A stretch of 64,000 nt of DNA from a candidate division KSB1 bacterium (GTDB lineage Bacteria > Zhuqueibacterota > Zhuqueibacteria > JANLFK01 > Oleimicrobiaceae): NCBI GenBank assembly GCA_024655945.1, contig JANLFK010000009.1:1-64000 (forward strand). Direction: 5' to 3'. The position numbers and the translations under genes are program-made. The notes under the pieces were generated by a model. That model ran no database searches. It had not been told where the DNA came from and worked only from the letters and a program-made list of their open reading frames with translations. The first letter of the stretch is position 1, and each line of letters starts with the position of its first letter. This document shows, piece after piece, positions 53,117 to 62,904 of this stretch.

Positions 53117-53701
53117 ATGAGGAGCCGAGAACAGGCCTTAGGCGCGTCAGAGCTTGTGGCAAGGGTTCTGGCAGGTGACCGCTCTGCCTTTCGCCTGCTG
53201 GTGGAGGAGTACGAAGGGCTGGTGGGGCACATTGTCTTCCGCATGGTCAAGGAGCCCGAAGACCGCCAGGACCTTTGCCAGGAGGTCTTTCTGCGCGTGT
53301 ATCGCCACCTCCCGGAGTTCCGCGGCGACTGCAAACTCTCCACCTGGATTGCGCGGATTGCCTACAACAGCTGTTTGAACTGGCTGCAGAAGAAGAGGCC
53401 GCAGCTCTACGAGCGGAGCGCAGCAGATGGACCTTCGCTCGACGAGCTCCCCGCTCCTCATCCTTCGCCAGAGGAAGCCGCCACCCGGCAAGACCTGCGC
53501 GAACGCCTGGAGCAAGAGATTATGGCACTGGCAACCCCCTACAGGACAGTGCTGACCCTCTACCACGTGGAGCACATGAGCTATGCGGAGATTGGCAGGG
53601 TGATGGGTCTGCCGCAAGGCACAATAAAGAGCTACCTCTTTCGCGCCAGGAAGCGGCTTAAGGACCGACTGTTGGCCCGCTATGAACGGGAGGAGCTATG
53701 A
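53117..53701 (+). CDS. ECF-type RNA polymerase sigma factor
   Basis: About 194 residues from ATG 53117. A longer reading from TTG 53066 runs through the inverted repeat, so I prefer 53117, although its ribosome site is weak. Region 2 (FRLLVEEYEGLVGHIVFRMV, DLCQEVFLRVYRHLPEFRGD, KLSTWIARIAYN) and region 4 (YRTVLTLYHVEHMSYAEIGR, GTIKSYLFRARKRLKDRL) are complete. It directs RNA polymerase to a stress or envelope regulon. It overlaps the anti-sigma gene by four bases (ATGA). Confidence 0.92.
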   Translation: MRSREQALGASELVARVLAGDRSAFRLLVEEYEGLVGHIVFRMVKEPEDRQDLCQEVFLRVYRHLPEFRGDCKLSTWIARIAYNSCLNWLQKKRPQLYERSAADGPSLDELPAPHPSPEEAATRQDLRERLEQEIMALATPYRTVLTLYHVEHMSYAEIGRVMGLPQGTIKSYLFRARKRLKDRLLARYEREEL

Positions 53702-54186
53702 GCGAGCACCTCACTGACCGGCAACTGCAACAATGGCTCGAGGAGGGAGCGCCAGAAGAGGGAGACGTGGCTCGTCACCTCGCTTGCTGTCGGCGCTGCT
53801 CAGCCCAGGCGCAGGCTTATCTGCGTCTGTGGGGCGACTTGGCCGTGCCGCCGGCGGTCTGCCTGCCGGAGGACTTTGCGCGACGGGTGGCGGCGCAAGC
53901 CACGCCAAGGAGCACATGGGCCGCAAGGGTGGCTGCGCTGCTGGGCCTGTTGGCTTATGCCGGGATTGGCTGTCTGGCGGCCTGCTACTACAAACTCCAT
54001 CTTTTCATGTGGGCAGCCTTTGCTGCCGCCTGGTCGGCTGCGCAGCACCTTTTCGGTTCTTTCAGGCATCTTTCGCTCGCCAGCCCCTTCTGTCCGCAGC
54101 AGTTTGTGTTGCTGGCCATAGTGGCCGCGGTGCTGCTCACCGTAGGTCTGCTGGACCGCCTCCTTTCCCGCTTGATTTTGAAGTGA
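53698..54186 (+). CDS. Zinc-binding anti-sigma factor (membrane)
   Basis: A 162-residue protein coupled to the sigma factor by a four-base overlap. The N-terminal part has the zf-HC2 pattern (DVARHLACCRRCSAQAQAYL: His-x3-Cys-x2-Cys). Two hydrophobic segments follow (about 80-125 and 138-155), placing it in the inner membrane. It probably holds the ECF sigma factor inactive until a signal releases it. The output regulon is not visible here. Confidence 0.8.
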   Translation: MSEHLTDRQLQQWLEEGAPEEGDVARHLACCRRCSAQAQAYLRLWGDLAVPPAVCLPEDFARRVAAQATPRSTWAARVAALLGLLAYAGIGCLAACYYKLHLFMWAAFAAAWSAAQHLFGSFRHLSLASPFCPQQFVLLAIVAAVLLTVGLLDRLLSRLILK

Positions 54187-54219
54187 AGTGTCCTCCGGCC
54201 AGATCCGCAAAGAAAACAG

Positions 54220-54248
54220 TTGCATTTTCCCCCTCAAATGCGTACCAT
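54220..54248 (+). promoter_or_regulatory. Possible promoter for the beta-helix lipoprotein gene
   Basis: TTGCAT (54220-54225) and TACCAT (54243-54248) are separated by 17 bases, 66 bases before ATG 54315. Confidence 0.4.
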
Positions 54249-54314
54249 TTGTCCAGCCCTGAGCTGCGCGGGCTCGGACTTGCTGCTGGCACGGCGTGAA
54301 GCCTTGGAGGAATC

Positions 54315-56561
54315 ATGCGAAAATTGTCGTTGTGCGTTGTCTTGTTCTTTTCTGTGCTCATGACCCTGGGCTGCCAGGAGCGCACCCGTCGTCCGCTTGC
54401 GCTCTACATCTCGCCACAGGGCAACGATGCCTGGTCGGGCCGGCGGCCCAGTGCCAATGCGGCCCCGAGTGACGGGCCCTTTGCCACGCTGGCGCGGGCA
54501 CGGGAGGAGATCCGGGCGCTGCGCCGTGCGGGGCAGTTCCCTGCGCATGGGGTGAGGGTCTTTCTGCGCGGCGGGGACTATGCCCTGGCCAGCACTTTCG
54601 AGCTCACGGCCGAAGACTCTGGAAGCGTCGCCGGACGAGTAGTCTGGGCCAGCTACCCAGGCGAGACGGCGCGACTGGTGGGCGGCAGGCCACTCAGCGG
54701 CTGGCGGAAGGTGGATGATGGGCGCGTTCTTGCCAGGCTCAACCCTGAAGCAAGGTCACACGTCCTAGCGGTGGACCTGCACGCCTTGGCGATCAGCGAG
54801 GTGGGGCGGCGCCAGCGCTCAGGGATGGGACTTCCGGAAGTTCCCGCGCCGCTAGAACTGTTCTTTCGCGGGCAGCGAATGACCGTGGCCCGCTACCCAA
54901 ACGAGGGGTGGCTGCGCATTGTGGAGGTGCCGCAGCACGGGCCGCGCTTGCTGTATGAGGGTGTAGCACACACGCCCAAGGATGGCCTGCCGCGCGGCCG
55001 CCACTATGGCCGCTTCGTCTACCCAGGGGACCGGCCCGCCCACTGGCAGCCGCAGGAGGTGTGGATGCATGGGTTCTGGTCCTGGGATTGGGCGGACGCC
55101 TATCTGCCGGTGGGCCGCATCGACACGGCCCGCCACGAGATCTATCCCGCTGAGCCGCACCACCATTATGGCTACACCAAGGAGCAGCCCTTCTACTTCC
55201 TGAACGTGCTCGAAGAATTGGACGCACCGGGGGAGTACTACGTGGAACCAGACAAAGGGATGCTTTACTTCTGGCCGCCAGAAGAAGTCCGGCCTGGCGA
55301 CCTGTGGGTCTCAGAGCTGGCTGAGGACATGGTCAGACTTTCGACCACGGCCTTTGTCTCCCTCGAGGGGCTGGTCTTCGAGTTCACGCGGGGCAACGCA
55401 GTGCGCATCACTGGCGGGCATGACAACGTGCTGGCCGGGTGTGTCGTTCGCAACATTGGCAACAGTGGCGTGACCGTGAGCGGAGGGGTGCGCAACGGTG
55501 TGCAAAGCTGCGATATCCACGACACGGGAGATGGAGGGATCCGGCTGATCGGTGGAGACAGACTTTCGCTGCTCCCTGCGTCTCATTTTGCCCTCAACAA
55601 CCACATCTACCGGATTAGCCGCATTAACCTCACCTACCGTGATGCCATACGGGTGGAGGGCGTGGGCAATCATGTAGCGCACAATCTTGTTCATGATGCC
55701 CCGCACGAAGCGATCTACTTCAACGGCAACGAGCACGTCATCGAATACAATGAGATCTATGACGTGGTCAAGGAGACGGGCGACGCTGGAGCAATATATG
55801 GCGGACGCGACTACACCTGGCGCGGTACGGTGGTCCGCTACAACTTCATTCACGATCTGCACGGCCCCGGTCTGTTTGGGGTGATGGGAGTCTACCTGGA
55901 CGATTTCATGAGCGGCACGGCCGTGGTGGGCAATGTGTTCTATCGCGCCGGCAGGGCGGTCTTTCTCGGCGGAGGGAGGGACAACCTGGTGGAGAACAAC
56001 GTGTTCGTTGACTGCCAGGCCTCGGTGCACATCGATGCACGGGGCCTCACCTGGGCCCGCAACTACTTCGACGGCGGGTACACGTGGCTGACCGACCGCA
56101 TGCGCGACGTCAACTACGACCAACCACCCTTCAGCACGCGCTATCCGGAGCTCCTGGGCTACTATGCGGACAATCCGGCAGTGCCGCGCGGCAACAAGGT
56201 GCTGCGCAACGTCTCCGCCGGAGGCACCTGGCTGGATATCGAAGACGGGGTGGACCCGGGCCTACTGGAAATGCGCGACAACGTCATCGCTGACCCCGTG
56301 CTCTGCTACTGGCGCGGGCCGGAGGTGAAGGATGCTCCCACAGGCACCGTGTACAAGAACGACGACCCGCAGTTCCGCGAGGAGCTCGCAGGCAACGCGA
56401 TCTTGGAAGGAGACCCAGGTTTCGTGGCCAAAGAACGCGGCGATTTCCGGTTGCGCAAGGGTTCCGTAGCCTTGCAAAGAGGATTTGTCAATCCGCCGAT
56501 AGAAGAGATCGGGCTCTATCGCGATCGCTTCCGTCGCCACCTGCCGGAGAAGGGTCGCTGA
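54315..56561 (+). CDS. Right-handed beta-helix lipoprotein, GH141-like
   Basis: A 748-residue protein from ATG 54315 with TTGGAGGA upstream. The signal sequence ends LMTLGC, a likely lipidation Cys. The opening LYISPQGNDAWSGRRP with DGPFATLARAREEIRALR is characteristic of GH141 and related plant-polysaccharide beta-helix enzymes. PbH1 repeats follow (about 350-560: AVRITGGHDNVLAGCVVRNI, HNLVHDAPHEAIYFNG, VENNVFVDC). GH141 includes alpha-L-fucosidases and xylanases, so a surface or periplasmic glycan role is likely. I cannot name catalytic residues with confidence. Confidence 0.7.
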   Translation: MRKLSLCVVLFFSVLMTLGCQERTRRPLALYISPQGNDAWSGRRPSANAAPSDGPFATLARAREEIRALRRAGQFPAHGVRVFLRGGDYALASTFELTAEDSGSVAGRVVWASYPGETARLVGGRPLSGWRKVDDGRVLARLNPEARSHVLAVDLHALAISEVGRRQRSGMGLPEVPAPLELFFRGQRMTVARYPNEGWLRIVEVPQHGPRLLYEGVAHTPKDGLPRGRHYGRFVYPGDRPAHWQPQEVWMHGFWSWDWADAYLPVGRIDTARHEIYPAEPHHHYGYTKEQPFYFLNVLEELDAPGEYYVEPDKGMLYFWPPEEVRPGDLWVSELAEDMVRLSTTAFVSLEGLVFEFTRGNAVRITGGHDNVLAGCVVRNIGNSGVTVSGGVRNGVQSCDIHDTGDGGIRLIGGDRLSLLPASHFALNNHIYRISRINLTYRDAIRVEGVGNHVAHNLVHDAPHEAIYFNGNEHVIEYNEIYDVVKETGDAGAIYGGRDYTWRGTVVRYNFIHDLHGPGLFGVMGVYLDDFMSGTAVVGNVFYRAGRAVFLGGGRDNLVENNVFVDCQASVHIDARGLTWARNYFDGGYTWLTDRMRDVNYDQPPFSTRYPELLGYYADNPAVPRGNKVLRNVSAGGTWLDIEDGVDPGLLEMRDNVIADPVLCYWRGPEVKDAPTGTVYKNDDPQFREELAGNAILEGDPGFVAKERGDFRLRKGSVALQRGFVNPPIEEIGLYRDRFRRHLPEKGR

Positions 56562-56774
56562 GGCGTTGCTGGGCAAGTGGGAAACTTCGCGAGATGGACG
56601 AAGACACTGGCCTTGGGGCTCCGAGCCAGATGGAGCTTTCGCGTAAGCGGCACCGGGTACCTGATGGAGGCAAAATCTTCTGTGCGAGCCGTCACACCGG
56701 GGGAGCGGCAGCTTTCGTACCTTGCCAGTGGCGTCAGGGGAAAGGGATCGGAGTCACACGAAGGAGACTGGCGA
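56562..56774. other. 213-bp leader, unexplained
   Basis: It separates the beta-helix gene from the next gene. It stays open in the downstream frame (ATG-like start at 56577), but the encoded residues are basic and look non-coding. I compared it by eye with common riboswitch cores and found no match. Confidence 0.35.
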
Positions 56775-58460
56775 TTGGAACGAGCGCATCCCCGGACTGA
56801 AAACAGACTGCTGACAGGGTGGCGACAGATGGGGCTTGTTGTCCTGTTCTCTTCCCTCTGTGCGGCCACGCACCTTTGGGCGCGGATTGACCGGCCCTAC
56901 GAGCCGACGGTGGTGGCCGGAGATTCGTTGCTTGCGGCAGCGATGCTGCCCGTCGCTGATGTGCGCCTTTGGGCATATCGGGCCGAAGAGGACCAGTGGC
57001 AGGCGATCCCTTTTCAGATCGACGAGGTGAATCCGCGGGTGCGGCCGTGGGACCGCTACTTTGTGGCCGAAGATTCGCTCCTCGGCATCCTGGACCTGGA
57101 CGATGAGCTCGTGCTCATGGCCAGAGACCTCGGCGACAGAGCCGATAGCACGCAATGGCCCGCCACAGGCGACTCCTTGCGCTTTGAGCTGGCCTTCTTC
57201 GATTCGTTGGACGGCACAATGGGGTATGCTTATCTCTACTGGCAAGGGCCGCAGACGGGCGTGCCGAACCCTTACGGCCTGGCCTATGACAGCTTGCAGG
57301 ACAGGGTCTCCAACACCAACTATCAGGTTGGCTTCAACGCCACAGGCCAGCTCGCGGACGTGGTCATTTCCCGCGAGGTAGGCGGCTCGGGCGTCGACCT
57401 TTTCGACCGCTTCAAGGTGCGGGCAATCGGGTCCTTTCTCATTTTCCCAATCTACATGGACGAGGAGCTGATCAGGGCAGAACAATGGTACGCCCGCGTG
57501 GGGCCGGTCCGCATCATCCGCAATCTCAATGGTCGTTTCCAAGGAAAGATTGCCTTGGTTGATGTCGACCAGCCGTTTACCCAAACCGTCTTCTTCTACC
57601 CCTATTCTGGTTCTTTCGAGTTGGCCGCCTTGCCCCTGGAGCAGGCTAAGGACTTGGGCGTGACGGTGTCCGTGCTGCGCGCCTCTTGGGACATGAGTCC
57701 AAGTGCCGCGGGCATGCGCTTCTACAGCGCGCGCAACACGGCCGGCGTACCCGTGGACGGTATCAAGGACCAGGTCGACCCTGCCTGCAGCCCTGGTCAG
57801 TTGAACTGGACGTTGGTTACGGGTGCCGCCGGCACGATGGTCAATCTTTTCCATGTGCCACAGTTGGGAGACCGAATTGGGTTGTACTACTACGATGCCA
57901 CCGACGGCAAGACCGCGGACGGGAGCGCCCTGTCCAAAGACACGGGGGACATGCTCTCCTATGGGGACAACGGCTTTCTCCTTTCGGGCAACATCCAGAA
58001 CTACTTTGCCCCAGGCGCGACCTTCAGCGTGGTCTACCGCAACTATTTCTTGCCGCCGGGTTTTTCGCCCGAGCAGGCGGCTCGTTTGTGTGAGCAGGCG
58101 GCGCATCCTTTGCGGGTGACGGTCTCCTTGCAGCGACGTTGGGCTTCCCCCAGTGCCGTGGCCGCCAGTTCCAACGAGGGCCCGGCGGAGCTTGCCCTTG
58201 CTGCCTATCCCAACCCAGTGCACGCGACTACCGTATTGTCCTTCAGACTCGCGCGGCGCAGCCGGGTGGTGCTTGAGGTTTATGACGTCGCGGGCAGGTG
58301 CATGGCGCGCATCGTTGATGAAGAGTTGCCGCCTGGCCTGCACCATCGTCCCTGGTACGGACGCGATGGCGCAGGCAGGCAGGTGCCATCAGGACTGTAC
58401 TTTGCGCGCTTAGCTGCGGATGGGGCGGGAGGTGTGACGAAGTTGCTTCTGGTGCGGTGA
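56775..58460 (+). CDS. Secreted protein of unknown function with T9SS tail
   Basis: About 561 residues if TTG 56775 is used (AAGGAG 9 bases upstream); ATG 56829 is the alternative. A signal peptide ends near AATHLWA. The body is beta-rich, with repeated acidic turns (DLDDELVLMARDLGD, YFVAEDSLLGILDL). The last 85 residues, from LAAYPNPVHATTVLSF to LLLVR, are a T9SS-type sorting domain. I recognise no catalytic family. It is followed seven bases later by a lipoprotein gene and then a TonB-dependent receptor, so it may be the surface partner of that receptor. Confidence 0.7.
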   Translation: MERAHPRTENRLLTGWRQMGLVVLFSSLCAATHLWARIDRPYEPTVVAGDSLLAAAMLPVADVRLWAYRAEEDQWQAIPFQIDEVNPRVRPWDRYFVAEDSLLGILDLDDELVLMARDLGDRADSTQWPATGDSLRFELAFFDSLDGTMGYAYLYWQGPQTGVPNPYGLAYDSLQDRVSNTNYQVGFNATGQLADVVISREVGGSGVDLFDRFKVRAIGSFLIFPIYMDEELIRAEQWYARVGPVRIIRNLNGRFQGKIALVDVDQPFTQTVFFYPYSGSFELAALPLEQAKDLGVTVSVLRASWDMSPSAAGMRFYSARNTAGVPVDGIKDQVDPACSPGQLNWTLVTGAAGTMVNLFHVPQLGDRIGLYYYDATDGKTADGSALSKDTGDMLSYGDNGFLLSGNIQNYFAPGATFSVVYRNYFLPPGFSPEQAARLCEQAAHPLRVTVSLQRRWASPSAVAASSNEGPAELALAAYPNPVHATTVLSFRLARRSRVVLEVYDVAGRCMARIVDEELPPGLHHRPWYGRDGAGRQVPSGLYFARLAADGAGGVTKLLLVR

Positions 58461-58467
58461 GGCCGCG

Positions 58468-59298
58468 ATGCGGCGAGGAATCGGCAAAGGGATCCTCCTT
58501 GGGGCGGTGGCAGCCTTTGTCGGCTGTCAGGTGGACCACGGCCTATACCCGGTGGACTATGAGATCCGTGGCAACGTCATCTTCTTTGCCGGGCAGCCAC
58601 CGGCAAACACCGATCGCGTCGAAGTGTTCGCCCTCAAGGAGTTTCCCCCCAAGGACCCGCAGAACTTGCTCTACGCGGGTCAGTCAGGGGCGCTGAACTA
58701 TAGCATAGGCGACAGCGTTCCCTACGCAATTCAGGTGTCGCCCACGTCATACGAGCTCGCAGGCGTGGTCTGGAAGGAGAAGGGATCTGGCTGGAACCTG
58801 ACCGGGCTGATGGGAATCTACACGGGTAGCTTGCACTCGTTCCTCCCTGCTACGGTGCAAGTCTCCAAGGAGAACCCAGTGGCGGAGGGGATCGACATTT
58901 ACGCCAACTGGGAAGTGGTGACCAAGGACGCCGCTATTTCCGGGCGGATACGGTACGCCGGTGAGTGGCCCGCGCAGACCTCCATGGTGCTGCTCGCCGT
59001 CTACCGCGTGAAGCCCACCTCAGAGTTCCAGCACTTCTTGTTTGAGAACGTCGACTACTCTCAGCCGGTGTTCGTGGACTCTTCCTCCTATCGTCTTCGC
59101 GTGAGCGCGGGCGGGTACAACTATGTGGTCCTGTTCTGGGTGCCGAAGAAGATGAGCAGCCTTGCCGACCTGGTGACCTTGGGTTTCTACGCCGATCCGG
59201 CTGAACCTGCGCGGCCGGGGACGGTAATCGTCTCCAGCGGAGGGCAGGCGAGGGACGTGGACATCCAGGTGGATTTTTCCGGCGTGACTTTTCCCTGA
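58468..59298 (+). CDS. Putative lipoprotein upstream of a TonB-dependent receptor
   Basis: A 276-residue protein whose signal sequence ends AFVGCQ, a lipobox. The rest is beta-rich, with DYEIRGNVIFFAGQPPANTD near the start and a similar strand pattern at AAISGRIRYAGEWPAQTSMV, suggesting two related beta domains. The family was not recognised. It lies between the T9SS-tailed gene and the receptor, with short gaps (7 and 12 bases), so the three are probably one operon and this may be a ligand-binding partner. Confidence 0.65.
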   Translation: MRRGIGKGILLGAVAAFVGCQVDHGLYPVDYEIRGNVIFFAGQPPANTDRVEVFALKEFPPKDPQNLLYAGQSGALNYSIGDSVPYAIQVSPTSYELAGVVWKEKGSGWNLTGLMGIYTGSLHSFLPATVQVSKENPVAEGIDIYANWEVVTKDAAISGRIRYAGEWPAQTSMVLLAVYRVKPTSEFQHFLFENVDYSQPVFVDSSSYRLRVSAGGYNYVVLFWVPKKMSSLADLVTLGFYADPAEPARPGTVIVSSGGQARDVDIQVDFSGVTFP

Positions 59299-59310
59299 GA
59301 GGTCCCCACC

Positions 59311-61557
59311 ATGACGATCCGCCTGAGGCATGACCTGCGCTGCCTTCGTCACTTGGCCAGAGGAGGCCGGGTTGCCGTTGGCCGGTGGCGGATGGTTGGA
59401 GCTCTGGCGCTGCTCGTGGGCCTTTCTGCCCCCGCGAGGGCAGGGGAAGTCGGGCGGATCGCCGGGAGCGTGACCGACGCCCTTGCCAAGAAGCCTCTTC
59501 CCGGGGTGAACGTGCAGGTGGAAGGAACCTTCCTCGGTGCCAGTACCGATGCGCAGGGTAGCTTTGTCATCGCCAAGGTGCCCCCAGGTATTTACACCGT
59601 GCGCGTCTCCATGATCGGGTACCGCCTTGTTCGCCTGACCGGCGTGGTAGTCCTGCCAGGGGTGACGACCTCCGTGACGGCCGCGTTGGAGCAGACTGTG
59701 GTCGACTTGAATCCTGTGGTCGTCACCGCCGACAAAGGAGAGCGTCCCCTGGATCAGACGGCGAACAGCATCGCCGTGGTCGGAGCGCGGGAAATTCGCG
59801 CCCGGCAGGCCCTGCGCGTGGACCAGGTGTTGGAAATGGTCCCCGGGGTGAGTTTTGTGCGAGAGCAGGTCAACATCCGGGGCTCCACTGGCTTCACCTT
59901 GGGGGCAGCCAATCGCACGCTGCTCCTTGTGGACGGCGTGCCGGTGATGGCGAGCGATACCGGCGAGTTCAATTGGGACCTGCTGCCGGTGCTGGACATC
60001 GAGCGGATCGAAGTGGTCAAAGGCGCCGGCTCCGCGCTGTGGGGATCCGCTGCCTTGGGCGGAGTGATCAACATCATCACCAAGGCTCCCAGCGAAGAGG
60101 GGCGAGTAGGGGTGCGAGTGGTGGCAGGCGAATACGGCCAGCCCCGCTACGAGGAGTGGCGGTGGACGGACACGCCCTTGGTTTTTGGCCGCGCGGACCT
60201 CAGCTACAGCCGCAAGTTCGGGCGGCTGGGTGTGCGCCTTTCCGCCGGCCGCCACGTCTCCACCGGCTACACGGAGGTGGGCGACTTTCGCCGCTGGAAT
60301 GTCACCGGTAAGCTTACCTACGCCTTGTCCGGCGGCTCGAACTTGACCCTGTACGGTGGCTACAACAACAACCTGACCGGCATCTTCGTAGGGTGGGACG
60401 ATCCGCGCCATCCGTTCCAGGTGCGGCCTTCTAATCGCAACAGCCGCGCAAAGATCCAGATGGCCAACTTCTACGCCCGTTACAACCTGGTGCTTTCCCC
60501 CAAGGCCGCCCTCAAGTTCCGCCTCTCCTACCTGATGACCCTGATGGGCAGCCAATTCGTCACCACCACCGACTTTAACCCGGCGCACGGCTGGGGAGCC
60601 GAGGTGCAGGGCGACCTGCTGCCAGCGCGCCAGGTAGCGATCACCTACGGCTGTGAGTGGCGCCGGGACACGGGCAGCACCAAGTACTTTGGCGAGCACC
60701 AGGGCTACACGGTGGGGCTGTACGGGCAGAGCGAATTTCGTCTCTTTCAGGGGAGGCTGAGCATTACGCCGGGCCTTCGCTACGATCGCTACCAGCTCAT
60801 CGGTGGGGTGGCGCAGGCGCTGCTCAGCCCGCGACTGGGCTTCAATTGGCGACCACACGCCAACACGGTGCTGCGCGCCTCTGCTGGGAGTGGCTTTCGG
60901 GCCGCCACCATCGCCGAGCGCTACCTTGATTTTGAGAACCGCAGCGTCATCGTGCAGGCAAATCCCGAGCTGCGCGCCGAGACCTCTTGGTCCTACGAGC
61001 TGGGCTGGCGGCAGTACCTTATTCCCGACTGCTACTTGGAGGTGGCGGCGTTTCGCACCGATTTTCACGACCTCATCGAGGTTGATTTGCGGCAGAGCCA
61101 GATCGAGTTGGGCCAGGAGAGCAAGGTGAGCGTGCGTTTTCGCAACTTGGTGCAGGCGCGCGTGCAAGGCGTGGAGCTGGCCACCTCAGGCCGCTGGTGG
61201 CAGCGGCGAGTGGGCCTCAACGCATGGCTGACCCTGATGGGGCCAAAGGACTTGACCAGCGGGGAACTGCTCGCCTACCGACCCAAGCTGATTGCGCACC
61301 TCATGCCTTCGCTTCGCATGGGCGCGTGGGAGTTGCAGGCCGAATACCGCTACGCCAGCCGCATGGAAGCCGTCAAGCTCTTCCGCTATGATGAACGAGT
61401 GCCCCAGAAGATATGGAACTTTCGTCTCATCTGGCATCTGGGGAATCTGCAAGTGCACGCTGCCGTGAACAATGCCCTGGACTACTACTACACGCAGATC
61501 GAGCGCACCATGGGGGAGATTCGCAACTTTGCACTGGGCCTGAGCGGTGAATTCTGA
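59311..61557 (+). CDS. TonB-dependent receptor, BtuB/siderophore-like class
   Basis: A 748-residue receptor. The N-terminus is long and basic; ATG 59392 is an alternative start closer to the signal peptide (LLVGLSAPARAG). A carboxypeptidase-regulatory-like domain (GRIAGSVTDALAKKPLPGVN) is followed by a plug (VNIRGSTGFTLGAANRTLLL, ERIEVVKGAGSALWGSAALG, GGVINIITKAP). The barrel ends NFALGLSGEF. The short barrel and plug style are closer to BtuB/ferric-siderophore receptors than to the SusC-like pair at 4865 and 15889. The substrate is unknown. Confidence 0.9.
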   Translation: MTIRLRHDLRCLRHLARGGRVAVGRWRMVGALALLVGLSAPARAGEVGRIAGSVTDALAKKPLPGVNVQVEGTFLGASTDAQGSFVIAKVPPGIYTVRVSMIGYRLVRLTGVVVLPGVTTSVTAALEQTVVDLNPVVVTADKGERPLDQTANSIAVVGAREIRARQALRVDQVLEMVPGVSFVREQVNIRGSTGFTLGAANRTLLLVDGVPVMASDTGEFNWDLLPVLDIERIEVVKGAGSALWGSAALGGVINIITKAPSEEGRVGVRVVAGEYGQPRYEEWRWTDTPLVFGRADLSYSRKFGRLGVRLSAGRHVSTGYTEVGDFRRWNVTGKLTYALSGGSNLTLYGGYNNNLTGIFVGWDDPRHPFQVRPSNRNSRAKIQMANFYARYNLVLSPKAALKFRLSYLMTLMGSQFVTTTDFNPAHGWGAEVQGDLLPARQVAITYGCEWRRDTGSTKYFGEHQGYTVGLYGQSEFRLFQGRLSITPGLRYDRYQLIGGVAQALLSPRLGFNWRPHANTVLRASAGSGFRAATIAERYLDFENRSVIVQANPELRAETSWSYELGWRQYLIPDCYLEVAAFRTDFHDLIEVDLRQSQIELGQESKVSVRFRNLVQARVQGVELATSGRWWQRRVGLNAWLTLMGPKDLTSGELLAYRPKLIAHLMPSLRMGAWELQAEYRYASRMEAVKLFRYDERVPQKIWNFRLIWHLGNLQVHAAVNNALDYYYTQIERTMGEIRNFALGLSGEF

Positions 61558-61584
61558 CGTCTGCAGGCGCTTGAATCGCGGAGG

Positions 61585-62742
61585 ATGACCATAGGCAGGG
61601 GAATGCCACGATCCTTTTCGCCCACAGACGTAATCGATATTCATGTGCACATAGCCGGCCCCGCGGGCGAGAACGAGAAGATGTACTACGTCTCCGAGGA
61701 GTTCAAAAGGTCCACCTCCTTCGAGGGGGTCAAGCTGGTGACCAAGCTGCGCGAAGAGCAGATTACCGGTCCGCGCTATGTGAGCGTGCTCTTCAGCCAG
61801 GTGCGCGAGTCGCGTCACGTGGACAAAGCGGTGCTGCTGGCGTTGGACGCGGTCTATGGCGAAGACGGCCACCTGCGGCGCGAGGCAACGCATCTCTACG
61901 TGGCCAACGACTACTGTGCAGGACTGGCGCGCATCTATCCGGTGTTCCTTTTCGGCTGCTCGGTGCATCCCTACGCCCCAGATGCGCTGGAACGTCTCTG
62001 GTACTGCGCCCGAGACGGAGCAGTGCTGTGCAAGTGGCTGCCCTCCGCTCAGTGCATTGACCCCACGCACCCGCTGGCGGAGCGCTTCTATCGCGCCTTG
62101 GCCCTGCTTGGCCTGCCGCTTCTCATGCACGTGGGTCCTGAGGAGACCATCCCTACGGTGCTGGACACGACGGATGAGCTCCTTTTCAACGCTGCCGCCG
62201 GGCGCTACGGCTCGCGCCCTGGCGACGGCATTTCGCTCGCTTTGCAGAACGGGGCCACGCTCATCGTGGCGCATGCAGCCACGCCGCTCGGCCCGCTCTT
62301 TGACCGGCACAACGAGTACTGGGAGCAGGTGTTTGCGCTTCTTCTTGAGCGCGTGGCGCAGGTCGCCGCCCATGTGCCGCTATACGCGGACATGTCGGCT
62401 TTCTGCCTCCCGGGCAGATTCGAGTACGTCGCCCAGGTGCTCCCTTTGGCCAGGAGGATGCCGCATCGCTTTCTCTACGGGAGCGACTATCCCATACCCG
62501 TGATCTCCTTCCGCAAGAAGGGGCTCGGCGCGCTGCTGGATGCCTTCGGCTGGCTGGCAGGCCGCGCCCTGCCGGTCAACGACTTTGACAAGAGCTTTGA
62601 ACTCTTGCGCGTGCGGTTCCCCATGGAGACCTTCACCTCGGCCGCAAGAGTGCTCCGTGCACCTGACCGGCCGATGCCCGAGCTTGATGCTTACCTGCGC
62701 CGACTGGGGGTCAAGAGGAGGAAGTTCTTCCTCTTCGGTTGA
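61585..62742 (+). CDS. TIM-barrel amidohydrolase-family protein
   Basis: A 385-residue protein. GGAGG sits directly against ATG 61585, so ATG 61603 may be the real start. The metal motif DIHVHIAG (His-x-His), later barrel residues in LLMHVGPEETIP and TLIVAHAATPLG, and the Asp in RFLYGSDYPIPV fit the amidohydrolase-2 group. It is cytoplasmic. Members range from decarboxylases to hydrolases, so the reaction is not assigned. It follows the receptor by 27 bases. Confidence 0.75.
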   Translation: MTIGRGMPRSFSPTDVIDIHVHIAGPAGENEKMYYVSEEFKRSTSFEGVKLVTKLREEQITGPRYVSVLFSQVRESRHVDKAVLLALDAVYGEDGHLRREATHLYVANDYCAGLARIYPVFLFGCSVHPYAPDALERLWYCARDGAVLCKWLPSAQCIDPTHPLAERFYRALALLGLPLLMHVGPEETIPTVLDTTDELLFNAAAGRYGSRPGDGISLALQNGATLIVAHAATPLGPLFDRHNEYWEQVFALLLERVAQVAAHVPLYADMSAFCLPGRFEYVAQVLPLARRMPHRFLYGSDYPIPVISFRKKGLGALLDAFGWLAGRALPVNDFDKSFELLRVRFPMETFTSAARVLRAPDRPMPELDAYLRRLGVKRRKFFLFG

Positions 62743-62904
62743 TGTGCCCGGCGCATGAGAGTCCTTTTCCGACCATCCACGCGCAGGCACAAACGGCATT
62801 TCGCGAGGCTCCGGCCCCACTATTGTGCGGATTCTCGGAGCAAGTCAGGTAGAACGAAGTGAGCGACTATCCGGGCAACGCCTGGGCCCATGCGGAGGGA
62901 AGAG

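Noticed and set aside
56562-56774. Possible riboswitch upstream of the T9SS-tailed gene
   Set aside because: By-eye comparison with TPP, cobalamin, FMN, SAM, glycine and c-di-GMP cores gave no match; a covariance search would be needed to claim one.
59020-61167. 715-codon minus-strand open frame
   Set aside because: It is the antisense of a clear TonB-dependent receptor and its residues show no family features.
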